64,000 nt of DNA from Polytrichum commune (Eukaryota; Streptophyta; Polytrichopsida; Polytrichales; Polytrichaceae): NCBI GenBank assembly GCA_950295325.1, contig OX485806.1:46185169-46249168 (forward strand). The letters are read 5' to 3'. The translations under genes were made by a program, and so were the position numbers. Positions within the stretch are counted from its first letter, which is position 1. Each line of letters opens with the position of its first letter. Positions 45,642 to 57,579 of the stretch are shown here, in pieces. A model generated the notes under the pieces. That model worked only from the letters and a program-made list of their open reading frames with translations. It ran no database searches and was not told where the DNA came from.

Positions 45642-46614
45642 TGTCGCAACCCTTGCTAGGTCCCTTAACAATCTTGCCAATTTTCGTTTCTAGCAAAGGT
45701 TACGAGCGCTAACCATTCGCATTCCGCCATGCTAATGGTTAGCTCCTCTTACCCCGGACCAATAGTTCATAGGAGGGAACCAACCCTCCTACTTTGCTTT
45801 CGGGACTCACCCCTTAATTGGTAACCCATTTCCCCAATGTGGACTTCCATCCATGGAAGTCCAATCCTATGTTGATCATCGCGTTGCCGGAGCAACACTA
45901 CAACAACCCGAACCATACTAGGCAACTATGGCCCCACAATGGGCCAATGCCCATGGAGGCCGTGCCGTTCGGCCTCGGGTGGGTGAGGCCACACCACCTC
46001 ACCCATATAAGCCTCTAGGACTCTACACGGAGCCCCTACCCCACCGCCAACCAACCTCTTGTCTCTCTACCAAGAGTTGGGGCCAAGTGGACATTTTCCC
46101 TTAGCTGCTGGGCCTAGAACCCCCCCAGCAGCTTCAGACCATCATAACTTCCTTGTATGATGTCTGATCATAACAACCAACCACTCCATCCTCATCTACG
46201 CTTCACGTAGATGCCGATGGACTCCTCACTTGCCCCATTCGGGCAAGTCTTGAGGAAGTTATGCCTGTTTGAACCTTGGCAGTCCCGGGAATCACTCCCA
46301 GGCACTGCTGTACCAGGGCGCTGTCCCGGGACAGCGCCCCACTCAAATGGCCATAACTCCTAGCTCACACCTCCGATTGAGGTGTTCTTGAGCTTTCTAG
46401 AATCACCACGCCATGAACTACGCATAGCTCATGGCCTTACCCTTGTGCCTCCTAGTCTTCGTGGGTGGGAGGCGTTCCCAACGCCCGGGGCCCTCACCCA
46501 CACTAGGATCACTTGGGCCCTCTCACCAACGGCGCCACAAGTCCCGGGTGTCACTCCGGGGTCCCCCTTGTGCCCATGGTGTTTCGGGCACTCCTCATGG
46601 AGAGGTGCGCGACA
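45642..46614 (-). repeat. chromovirus 5' LTR
   Basis: This 973-bp LTR adjacent to the primer site is the promoter-bearing copy. Its right edge GCGACA is followed by the target duplication AATAA (46615-46619). The palindrome is at 46316-46339. The minus strand has a TTATATGG word near 46004-46013 that could be a TATA element, but this is weak. Confidence 0.94.
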
Positions 46615-48942
46615 AATAAGGATCAAAGTGTTGATTTTGTGGCTAACTGGGTAAGGGGCAGACTTGAATGTGGCTTAGTTAGGTCTTCGATTAGGCTCAA
46701 AGTGTTGATTTTGTGGCTAACTGAGTAAGGGGGCTGACTTCAATGTGGCTTAGTTAGGTCTTGAATTAGGCTCAAAGTGTTGTTTTTCTCGCTAACTGAG
46801 TAAGGGGCAGACTGAAATGTGGCTTAGTTAGGTCTTCCATTAGGCTCAAAGTGTTGTTTTTGTGGCTAACTGAGTAAGGATGCTGACTTAAATGTGGCTT
46901 ACTTAGCTCTTCAATAAGGCTCAAAATGTTGATTTTGTGGCTAACTGAGTAAGGGGGCTGACTTAAATGTGGCTTACTTAGCTCTTCAATAAGGCTCAAA
47001 GTGTTGATTTTGTGGCTAACTGAGTAAGGGGGCTGACTTAAATGTGGCTTAGTTAGGTCTTGAATTAGGCTCAAAGTGTTGTTTTTCTGGCTAACTGAGT
47101 AAGGGGTAGACTTAAATGTGGCTTAGTTAGGTCTTCCATTAGGCTCAAAGTGTTGTTTTTGTGGCTAACTGAGTAAGGATGCTGACTTAAATGTGGCTTA
47201 CGTAGCTCTTCAATAAGGCTCAAAGTGTTGATTTTGTGGCTAACTGAGTAAGGGGGCTGACTTAAATGTGGCTTAGTTAGGTCTTGAATTAGGTTCAAAG
47301 TGTTGTTTTTCTGGCTAACTGAGTAAGGATGCTGACTTAAATGTGGCTTAGTTAGGTCTTCCATTAGGCTCAAAGTGTTGTTTTTCTGGCTAACTGAGTA
47401 AGGGGCAGACTGAAATGTGGCTTAGTTAGGTCTTCCATTAGGCTCAAAGTGTTGTTTTTGTGGCTAACTGAGTAAGGATGCTGACTTAAATGTGGCTTAC
47501 TTAGCTCTTCAATAAGGCTCAAAGTGTTGATTTTGTGGCTAACTGAGTAAGGATGCTGACTTAAATGTGGCTTACTTAGCTCTTCAATAAGGCTCAAAAT
47601 GTTGATTTTGTGGCTAACTGAGTAAGGGGGCTGACTTAAATGTGGCTTACTTAGCTCTTCAATAAGGCTCAAAATGTTGATTTTGTGGCTAACTGAGTAA
47701 GGGGGCTGACTTAAATGTGGCTTACTTAGCTCTTCAATAAGGCTCAAAGTGTTGATTTTGTGGCTAACTGAGTAAGGGGGCTGACTTAAATGTGGCTTAG
47801 TTAGGTCTTGAATTAGGCTCAAAGTGTTGTTTTTCTGGCTAACTGAGTAAGGGGCAGACTGAAATGTGGTTTTGTTAGGTCTTCCATTAGGCTCAAAGTG
47901 TTGTTTTTGTGGCTAACTGAGTAAGGATGCTGACTTCAATGTGGCTTACTTAGCTCTTCAATAAGGCTCAAAGTGTTGATTTTGTGGCTAACTGAGTAAG
48001 GGGGCTGACTTAAATGTGGCTTACTTAGCTCTTGAATTAGGCTCAAAGTGTTGTTTTTCTGGCTAACTGAGTAAGGGGTAGACTTAAATGTGGCTTAGTT
48101 AGGTCTTCCATTAGGCTCAAAGTGTTGTTTTTGTGGCTAACTGAGTAAGGATGCTGACTTAAATGTGGCTTACTTAGCTCTTCAATAAGGCTCAAAGTGT
48201 TGATTTTGTGGCTAACTGGGTAAGGGGCAGACTTGAATGTGGCTTAGTTAGGTCTTCGATTAGGCTCAAAGTGTTGATTTTGTGGCTAACTGAGTAAGGG
48301 GGCTGACTTCAATGTGGCTTAGTTAGGTCTTGAATTAGGCTCAAAGTGTTGTTTTTGTGGCTAACTGAGTAAGGGGCAGACTGAAATGTGGCTTAGTTAG
48401 GTCTTCCATTAGGCTCAAAGTGTTGTTTTTGTGGCTAACTGAGTAAGGATGCGGACTTAAATGTGGCTTACTTAGCTCTTCAATAAGGCTCAAAATGTTG
48501 ATTTTGTGGCTAACTGAGTAAGGGGGCTGACTTAAATGTGGCTTACTTAGCTCTTCAATAAGGCTCAAAGTGTTGATTTTGTGGCTAACTGAGTAAGGGG
48601 GCTGACTTAAATGTGGCTTAGTTAGGTCTTGAATTAGGCTCAAAGTGTTGTTTTTCTGGCTAACTGAGTAAGGGGTAGACTTAAATGTGGCTTAGTTAGG
48701 TCTTCCATTAGGCTCAAAGTGTTGTTTTTGTGGCTAACTGAGTAAGGATGCTGACTTAAATGTGGCTTACGTAGCTCTTCAATAAGGCTCAAAGTGTTGA
48801 TTTTGTGGCTAACTGAGTAAGGGGGCTGACTTAAATGTGGCTTAGTTAGGTCTTGAATTAGGTTCAAAGTGTTGTTTTTCTGGCTAACTGAGTAAGGATG
48901 CTGACTTAAATGTGGCTTAGTTAGGTCTTGAATTAGGCTCAA
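46615..48942. repeat. Higher-order tandem duplication, period 1569 bp
   Basis: About 46615-47373 matches 48184-48942 with offset 1569 bp (21 monomers). The second copy includes an unoccupied equivalent of the chromovirus target: CTTCAATAAGGCTC at 48181, followed by the rare words CTGGGTAAGGGG and GTCTTCGATTAGG that also flank both chromovirus copies. Confidence 0.85.
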
Positions 48943-50159
48943 AGTGTTGTTTTTCTGGCTAACTGAGTAAGGGGTAGACTTAAATGTGGCTTAGTTAGGT
49001 CTTCCATTAGGCTCAAAGTGTTGATTTTGTGGCTAACTGAGTAAGGGGGCTGACTTAAATGTGGCTTAGTTAGGTCTTGAATTAGGCTCAAAGTGTTGTT
49101 TTTCTGGCTAACTGAGTAAGGGGCAGACTGAAATGTGGTTTTGTTAGGTCTTCCATTAGGCTCAAAGTGTTGTTTTTGTGGCTAACTGAGTAAGGATGCT
49201 GACTTAAATGTGGCTTACTTAGCTCTTCAATAAGGCTCAAAGTGTTGATTTTGTGGCTAACTGAGTAAGGGGGCTGACTTAAATGTGGCTTACTTAGCTC
49301 TTCAATAAGGCTCAAATTGTTGTTTTTCTGGCTAACTAAGTAAGGGGCAGACTGAAATGTGGTTTTGTTAGGTCTTCCATTAGGCTCAAAGTGTTGTCTT
49401 TGTGGCTAACTAAGTAAGGATGCTGACTTAAATGTGGCTTACTTAGCTCTTCAATAAGGCTCAAAGTGTTGATTTTGTGGCTAACTGAGTAAGGGGGCTG
49501 ACTTAAATGTGGCTTACTTAGATCGTCAATAAGGCTCAAAGTGTTGTTTTTGTGGCTAACTTAGTAAGGGGGCTGACTTAAATGTGGCTTAGTTAGGTCT
49601 TCCATTAGGCTCAAAGTGTTGATTTTGTGGCTAACTGAGTAAGGGGGCTGACTTAAATGTGGCTTAGTTAGGTCTTGAATTAGGCTCAAAGTGTTGTTTT
49701 TCTGGCTAACTGAGTAAGGGGCAGACTGAAATGTGGTTTTGTTAGGTCTTCCATTAGGCTCAAAGTGTTGTTTTTGTGGCTAACTGAGTAAGGATGCTGA
49801 CTTCAATGTGGCTTACTTAGCTCTTCAATAAGGCTCAAAGTGTTGATTTTGTGGCTAACTGAGTAAGGGGGCTGACTTAAATGTGGCTTACTTAGATCGT
49901 CAATAAGGCTCAAAGTGTTGTTTTTGTGGCTAACTTAGTAAGGGGGCTGACTTAAATGTGGCTTAGTTAGGTCTTCCATTAGGCTCAAAGTGTTGATTTT
50001 GTGGCTAACTGAGTAAGGGGGCTGACTTAAATGTGGCTTACTTGGCTCTTCAATAAGGCTCAAAGTGTTGTTTTTCTGGCTAACTGAGTAAGGGGCAGAC
50101 TTAAATGTGGCTTAGTTAGGTCTTCCATTGGGCTCAAAGTGTTGATTTTGTGGCTAACT

Positions 50160-53100
50160 GAGTAAGGGGGCTGACTTAAATGTGGCTTAGTTAGGTCTTG
50201 AATTAGGTTCAAAGTGTTGTTTTTCTGGCTAACTGAGTAAGGATGCTGACTTAAATGTGGCTTAGTTAGGTCTTCCATTAGGCTCAAAGTGTTGTTTTTC
50301 TGGCTAACTGAGTAAGGGGCAGACTGAAATGTGGCTTAGTTAGGTCTTCCATTAGGCTCAAAGTGTTGTTTTTGTGGCTAACTGAGTAAGGATGCTGACT
50401 TAAATGTGGCTTACTTAGCTCTTCAATAAGGCTCAAAGTGTTGATTTTGTGGCTAACTGAGTAAGGGGGCTGACTTAAATGTGGCTTACTTAGCTCTTCA
50501 ATAAGGCTCAAAGTGTTGTTTTTGTGGCTAACTTAGTAAGGGGGCTGACTTAAATGTGGCTTAGTTAGGTCTTCCATTAGGCTCAAAGTGTTGATTTTGT
50601 GGCTAACTGAGTAAGGGGGCTGACTTAAATGTGGCTTACTTGTCTCTTCAATAAGGCTGAAAGTGTTGTTTTTCTGGCTAACTGAGTAAGGGGCAGACTT
50701 AAATGTGGCTTACTTAGCTCTTCCATTAGGCTCAAAATGTTGATTTTGTGGCTAACTGAATAAGGGGGCTGACTTGAATGTGGCCTAGTTAGGTCTTCCA
50801 TTAGGCTCAAAGTGTTGTTTTTCTGGCTAACTGAGTAAGGGGCAGACTGAAATGTGGCTTAGTTAGGTCTTCCATTAGGCTCAAAGTGTTGTTTTTGTGG
50901 CTAACTGAGTAAGGATGCTGACTTAAATGTGGCTTACGTAGCTCTTCAATAAGGCTCAAAGTGTTGATTTTGTGGCTAACTGAGTAAGGGGGCTGACTTA
51001 AATGTGGCTTAGTTAGGTCTTGAATTAGGTTCAAAGTGTTGTTTTTCTGGCTAACTGAGTAAGGATGCTGACTTAAATGTGGCTTAGTTAGGTCTTGAAT
51101 TAGGTTCAAAGTGTTGTTTTTCTGGCTAACTGAGTAAGGATGCTGACTTAAATGTGGCTTAGTTAGGTCTTCCATTAGGCTCAAAGTGTTGTTTTTCTGG
51201 CTAACTGAGTAAGGGGCAGACTGAAATGTGGCTTAGTTAGGTCTTCCATTAGGCTCAAAGTGTTGTTTTTGTGGCTAACTGAGTAAGGATGCTGACTTAA
51301 ATGTGGCTTACTTAGCTCTTCAATAAGGCTCAAAGTGTTGATTTTGTGGCTAATTGAGTAAGGATGCTGACTTAAATGTGGCTTACTTAGCTCTTCAATA
51401 AGGCTCAAAATGTTGATTTTGTGGCTAACTGAGTAAGGGGGCTGACTTAAATGTGGCTTACTTAGCTCTTCAATAAGGCTCAAAATGTTGATTTTGTGGC
51501 TAACTGAGTAAGGGGGCTGACTTAAATGTGGCTTACTTAGCTCTTCAATAAGGCTCAAAGTGTTGATTTTGTGGCTAACTGAGTAAGGGGGCTGACTTAA
51601 ATGTGGCTTAGTTAGGTCTTGAATTAGGCTCAAAGTGTTGTTTTTCTGGCTAACTGAGTAAGGGGCAGACTGAAATGTGGTTTTGTTAGGTCTTCCATTA
51701 GGCTCAAAGTGTTGTTTTTGTAGCTAACTGAGTAAGGATGCTGACTTAAATGTGGCTTACTTAGCTCTTCAATAAGGCTCAAAGTGTTGATTTTGTGGCT
51801 AACTGAGTAAGGGGGCTGACTTAAATGTGGCTTACTTAGCTCTTCAATAAGGCTCAAATTGTTGTTTTTCTGGCTAACTAAGTAAGGGGCAGACTGAAAT
51901 GTGGTTTTGTTAGGTCTTCCATTAGGCTCAAAGTGTTGTCTTTGTGGCTAACTAAGTAAGGATGCTGACTTAAATGTGGCTTACTTAGCTCTTCAATAAG
52001 GCTCAAAGTGTTGATTTTGTGGCTAACTGAGTAAGGGGGCTGACTTAAATGTGGCTTACTTAGATCTTCAATAAGGCTCAAAGTGTTGTTTTTGTGGCTA
52101 ACTTAGTAAGGGGGCTGACTTAAATGTGGCTTAGTTAGGTCTTCCATTAGGCTCAAAGTGTTGATTTTGTGGCTAACTGAGTAAGGGGGCTGACTTAAAT
52201 GTGGCTTACTTGGCTCTTCAATAAGGCTGAAAGTGTTGTTTTTCTGGCTAACTGAGTAAGGGGCAGACTTAAATGTGGCTTAGTTAGGTCTTCCATTAGG
52301 CTCAAAGTGTTGATTTTGTGGCTAACTGAGTAAGGGGGCTGACTTAAATGTGGCTTAGTTAGGTCTTGAATTAGGTTCAAAGTGTTGTTTTTCTGGCTAA
52401 CTGAGTAAGGATGCTGACTTAAATGTGGCTTAGTTAGGTCTTCCATTAGGCTCAAAGTGTTGTTTTTCTGGCTAACTGAGTAAGGGGCAGACTGAAATGT
52501 GGCTTAGTTAGGTCTTCCATTAGGCTCAAAGTGTTGATTTTGTGGCTAACTGAGTAAGGATGCTGACTTAAATGTGGCTTACTTAGCTCTTCAATAAGGC
52601 TCAAAGTGTTGATTTTGTGGCTAACTGAGTAAGGGGGCTGACTTAAATGTGGCTTACTTAGCTCTTCAATAAGGCTCAAAGTGTTGTTTTTGTGGCTAAC
52701 TTAGTAAGGGGGCTGACTTAAATGTGGCTTAGTTAGGTCTTCCATTAGGCTCAAAGTGTTGATTTTGTGGCTAACTGAGTAAGGGGGCTGACTTAAATGT
52801 GGCTTACTTGGCTCTTCAATAAGGCTGAAAGTGTTGTTTTTCTGGCTAACTGAGTAAGGGGCAGACTTAAATGTGGCTTACTTAGCTCTTCCATTAGGCT
52901 CAAAATGTTGATTTTGTGGCTAACTGAATAAGGGGGCTGACTTGAATGTGGCCTAGTTAGGTCTTCCATTAGGCTCAAAGTGTTGTTTTTCTGGCTAACT
53001 AAGTAAGGGGCAGACTGAAATGTGGCTTAGTTAGGTCTTCCATTAGGCTCAAAGTGTTGTTTTTGTGGCTAACTGAGTAAGGATGCTGACTTAAATGTGG

Positions 53101-53340
53101 CTTACTTAGCTCTTCAATAAGGCTCAAAGTGTTGATTTTGTGGCTAACTGAGTAAGGGGGCTGACTTAAATGTGGCTTACTTAGCTCTTCAATAAGGCTC
53201 AAAGTGTTGTTTTTGTGGCTAACTGAGTAAGAATGCTGACTTAAATGTGGCTTATTTAGCTCTTCAGTAAGGCTCAAAGTGTTGATTTTGTGGCTAACTG
53301 AGTAAGGGGGCTGACTTAAATGTGGCTTACTTAGCTCTTC
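50160..53340. repeat. Interleaved higher-order copies, offsets 2168 and 2542 bp
   Basis: Blocks near 50284-50810 recur at 52452-52978 (offset 2168, 29 monomers). Blocks near 49090-49660 recur at about 51632-52200 (offset 2542, 34 monomers). A third relation links 47370-47822 to 51181-51633 (offset 3811, 51 monomers). The overlapping offsets imply several rounds of unequal exchange. Confidence 0.75.
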
Positions 53341-53639
53341 AATAAGGCTCAAAGTGTTGATTTTGTGGCTAACTGAGTAAGGGGTTGACTTAAATGTGGT
53401 TTTGTTAGGTCTTCCATTAGGCTCAAAGTGTTGTTTTTGTGGCTAACTGAGTAAGGATGCTGACTTAAATGTGGCTTACTTAGCTCTTCAATAAGGGTCA
53501 AAATGTTGATTTTGTGGCTAACTGAGTAAGGGGGCTGACTTAAATGTGGCTTACTTAGCTCTTCAATAAGGCTCAAAGTGTTGATTTTGTGGCTAACTGA
53601 GTAAGGGGGCTGACTTAAATGTGGCTTACTTAGCTCTTG

Positions 53640-56600
53640 AATTAGGCTCAAAGTGTTGTTTTTCTGGCTAACTGAGTAAGGGGCAGACTTAAATGTGGCT
53701 TAGTTAGGTCTTCCATTAGGCTCAAAGTGTTGTTTTTCTAGCTAACTGAGTGAGGGGCAGACTTGAATGTGGCCTAGTTAGGTCTTCCATTAGGCTCAAA
53801 GTGTTGTTTTTCTGGCTAACTGAGTAAGGGGCAGACTGAAATGTGGCTTAGTTAGGTCTTCCATTAGGCTCAAAGTGTTGTTTTTGTGGCTAACTGAGTA
53901 AGGATGCTGACTCAAATGTGGCTTACTTAGCTCTTCAATAAGGCTCAAAGTGTTGTTTTTCTGGGTAACTTAGTAAGGATGCTGACTTAAATGTGGCTTA
54001 TATAGCTCTTCAATAAGGCTCAAAGTGTTGTTTTTCTGGCTAACTGAGTAAGGGGCAGACTGAAATGTGGTTTTGTTAGGTCTTCCATTAGGCTCAAAGT
54101 GTTGTTTTTGTGGCTAACTGAGTAAGGATGCAGACTTAAATGTGCCTTAGTTAGGTCTTCCATTAGGCTCAAAGTGTTGTTTTTCTGGCTAACTGAGTGA
54201 GGGGCAGACTTGAATGTGGCCTAGTTAGGTCTTCCATTAGGCTCAAAGTGTTGTTTTTCTGGCTAACTGAGTAAGGGGCAGACTGAAATGTGGCTTAGTT
54301 AGGTCTTCCATTAGGCTCAAAGTGTTGTTTTTGTGGCTAACTGAGTAAGGATGCTGACTCAAATGTGGCTTACTTAGCTCTTCAATAAGGCTCAAAGTGT
54401 TGTTTTTCTGGCTAACTGAGTAAGGGGCAGACTGAAATGTGGTTTTGTTAGGTCTTCCATTAGGCTCAAAGTGTTGTTTTTGTGGCTAACTGAGTAAGGA
54501 TGCTGACTTAAATGTGGCTTACTTAGCTCTTCAATAAGGCTCAAAGTGTTGATTTTGTGGCTAACTGAGTAAGGGGGCTGACTTAAATGTGGCTTACTTA
54601 GCTCTTCAATAAGGCTCAAAGTGTTGTTTTTCTGGCTAACTGAGTAAGGGGCTGACTTAAATGTGGTTTTGTTAGGTCTTCCATTAGGCTCAAAGTGTTG
54701 TTTTTGTGGCTAACTGAGTAAGGATGCTGACTTAAATGTGGCTTACTTAGCTCTTCAATAAGGGTCAAAATGTTGATTTTGTGGCTAACTGAGTAAGGGG
54801 GCTGACTTAAATGTGGCTTACTTAGCTCTTCAATAAGGCTCAAAGTGTTGATTTTGTGGCGAACTGAGTAAGGGGGCTGACTTTAATGTGGCTTACATAG
54901 CTCTTCAATAAGGCTCAAAGTGTTGTTTTTCTAGCTAACTGAGTAAGGGGCAGACTGAAATGTGGCTTAGTTAGGTCTTACATTAGGCTCAAAGTGTTGT
55001 TTTTGTGGCTAACTGAGTAAGGATGCTGACTTAAATGTGGCTTACTTAGCTCTTCAATAAGGCTCAAAGTGTTGATTTTGTAGCTAACTGAGTAAGGGGG
55101 TTGACTTAAATGTGGCTTACTTAGCTCTTCAATAAGGCTCAAAGTGTTGTTTTTCTGGCTAACTGAGTAAGGGGCCTGACTTAAATGTGGCTTACTTCGC
55201 TCTTCCATTAGGCTCAAAGTGTTGTTTTTGTGGCTAACTGAGTAAGGATGCTGACTTAAATGTGGCTTACTTAGCTCTTCAATAAGGCTCAAAATGTTGA
55301 TTTTGTGGCTAACTGAGTAAGGGGGCTGACTTAAATGTGGCTTACTTAGCTCTTCAATAAGGCTCAAAGTGTTGATTTTGTGGCTAACTGAGTAAGGGGG
55401 CTGACTTAAATGTGGCTTACTTAGCTCTTGAATTAGGCTCAAAGTGTTGTTTTTCTGGCTAACTGAGTAAGGGGCAGACTCAAATGTGGCTTAGTTAGGT
55501 CTTCCATTAGGCTCAAAGTGTTGTTTTTCTAGCTAACTGAGTGAGGGGCAGACTTGAATGTGGCCTAGTTAGGTCTTCCATTAGGCTCAAAGTGTTGTTT
55601 TTCTGGCTAACTAAGTAAGGGGCAGACTGAAATGTGGCTTAGTTAGGTCTTCCATTAGGCTCAAAGTGTTGTTTTTGTGGCTAACTGAGTAAGGATGCTG
55701 ACTCAAATGTGGCTTACTTAGCTCTTCAATAAGGCTCAAAGTGTTGTTTTTCTGGGTAACTTAGTAAGGATGCTGACTTAAATGTGGCTTAGATAGCTCT
55801 TCAATAAGGCTCAAAGTGTTGTTTTTCTAGCTAACTGAGTAAGGGGGCTGACTTAAATGTGGCTTACTTAGCTCTTGAATTAGGCTCAAAGTGTTGTTTT
55901 TCTGGCTAACTGAGTAAGGGGCAGAGTTAAATGTGGCTTAGTTAGGTCTTCCATTAGGCTCAAAGTGTTGTTTTTCTAGCTAACTGAGTAAGGGGCAGAC
56001 TGAAATATGGTTTTGTTAGGTCTTCCATTAGGCTCAAAGTGTTGTTTTTGTGGCTAACTGAGTAAGGATGCAGACTTAAATGTGCCTTAGTTAGGTCTTC
56101 CATTAGGCTCAAAGTGTTGTTTTTCTGGCTAACTGAGTGAGGGGCAGACTTGAATGTGGCCTAGTTAGGTCTTCCATTAGGCTCAAAGTGTTGTTTTTCT
56201 GGCTAACTGAGTAAGGGGCAGACTGAAATGTGGCTTAGTTAGGTCTTCCATTAGGCTCAAAGTGTTGTTTTTGTGGCTAACTGAGTAAGGATGCTGACTC
56301 AAATGTGGCTTACTTAGCTCTTCAATAAGGCTCAAAGTGTTGTTTTTCTGGCTAACTGAGTAAGGGGCAGACTTAAATGTGGTTTTGTTAGGTCTTCCAT
56401 TAGGCTCAAAGTGTTGTTTTTGTGGCTAACTGAGTAAGGATGCTGACTTAAATGTGGCTTACTTAGCTCTTCAATAAGGCTCAAAATGTTGATTTTGTGG
56501 CTAACTGAGTAAGGGGGCTGACTTAAATGTGGCTTACTTAGCTCTTCAATAAGGCTCAAAGTGTTGATTTTGTGGCTAACTGAGTAAGGGGGCTGACTTA

Positions 56601-56930
56601 AATGTGGCTTACTTAGCTCTTGAATTAGGCTCAAAGTGTTGTTTTTCTGGCTAACTGAGTAAGGGGCAGACTTAAATGTGGCTTAGTTAGGTCTTCCATT
56701 AGGCTCAAAGTGTTGTTTTTCTGGCTAACTGAGTGAGGGGCAGACTTGAATGTGGCCTAGTTAGGTCTTCCATTAGGCTCAAAGTGTTGTTTTTCTGGCT
56801 AACTGAGTAAGGGGCAGACTGAAATGTGGCTTAGTTAGGTCTTCCATTAGGCTCAAAGTGTTGTTTTTGTGGCTAACTGAGTAAGGATGCTGACTCAAAT
56901 GTGGCTTACTTAGCTCTTCAATAAGGCTCA
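53640..56930. repeat. Higher-order copies with GAGTGAGGGGCAG monomers, offsets 1791 and 2983 bp
   Basis: A block with CTAGCTAACTGAGTGAGGGGCAG and TGGCCTAGTTAGG at 53640-54000 recurs at about 55431-55791 (offset 1791). A closely related block is near 56624 (offset 2983). The period 1791 is the same as that seen at the left end of the window, but the monomer variants differ, so I regard this as coincidence of 24 monomers. Confidence 0.7.
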
Positions 56931-57579
56931 AAGTGTTGTTTTTCTGGCTAACTGAGTAAGGGGCAGACTGAAATGTGGTTTTGTTAGGTCTTCCATTAGG
57001 CTCAAAGTGTTGTTTTTGTGGCTAACTGAGTAAGGATGCTGACTTAAATGTGGCTTACTTAGCTCTTCAATAAGGCTCAAAATGTTGATTTTGTGGCTAA
57101 CTGAGTAAGGGGGTTGACTTAAATGTGGCTTACTTAGCTCTTCAATAAGGCTCAAAGTGTTGATTTTGTGGCTAACTGAGTAAGGGGGCTGACTTAAATG
57201 TGGCTTACTTAGCTCTTCAATAAGGCTCAAAGTGTTGTTTTTGTGGCTAACTGAGTAAGGGGGCTAACTTAAATGTGGCTTACTTAGCTCTTTAATAAGC
57301 CTCAAAGTGTTGATTTTGTGGCTAACTGAGTAAGGGGCAGACTTAAATGTGGCTTAGTTAGGTCTTCCATTAGGCTCAAAGTGTTGTTTTTGTGGCTAAC
57401 TGAGTAAGGGGGCTGACTTCAATGTGGCTTACTTAGCTCTTCAATAAGGCTCAAAGTGTTGTTTTTGTGGCTAACTGAGTAAGGGGCAGACTGAAATGTG
57501 GCTTAGTTAGGTCTTCCATTAGGCTCAAAGTGTTGTTTTTGTGGCTAACTGAGTAAGGATGCTGACTTAAATGTGGCTT

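Larger units (their letters stand above)
39567..46614 (-). mobile_element. Ty3/gypsy chromovirus, complete ends, decayed interior
   Basis: This 7048-bp element on the minus strand is flanked by AATAA (39562-39566 and 46615-46619). Its order is 5' LTR (45642-46614), initiator tRNA-Met primer site (45622-45639), a gag-like region, protease-to-RT linker, RT remnant, RNase H, integrase, chromodomain (41393-41500), a 3' untranslated region, purine tract (40540-40552) and 3' LTR (39567-40539). The integrase-after-RNase-H order, a GKTERVN-type integrase and a chromodomain identify a chromovirus. The coding part cannot make a functional polyprotein: the RT core is deleted and stops and frameshifts occur elsewhere. 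The LTRs look identical, so this copy probably inserted recently using enzymes supplied by another element. Confidence 0.93.

Noticed and set aside
47370-47822. Long minus-strand frames in the satellite (up to 150 codons, 25-residue repeat SLIEELSKPHLSQ...)
   Set aside because: A 75-bp period keeps one stop-free frame open automatically, and each 74-bp monomer shifts the frame and ends it. The frames I checked open at TTG, not ATG. Frame-breaking monomers are common, and nothing suggests codon-level constraint.
53640-55791. The 1791-bp offset here as a copy of the 1791-bp duplication at the left end
   Set aside because: The monomer variants differ (GAGTGAGGGG and GGCCTAGTTAGG against AAGCGGCAGACCC and CAAAGTATTG); the equal period only means 24 monomers in each.
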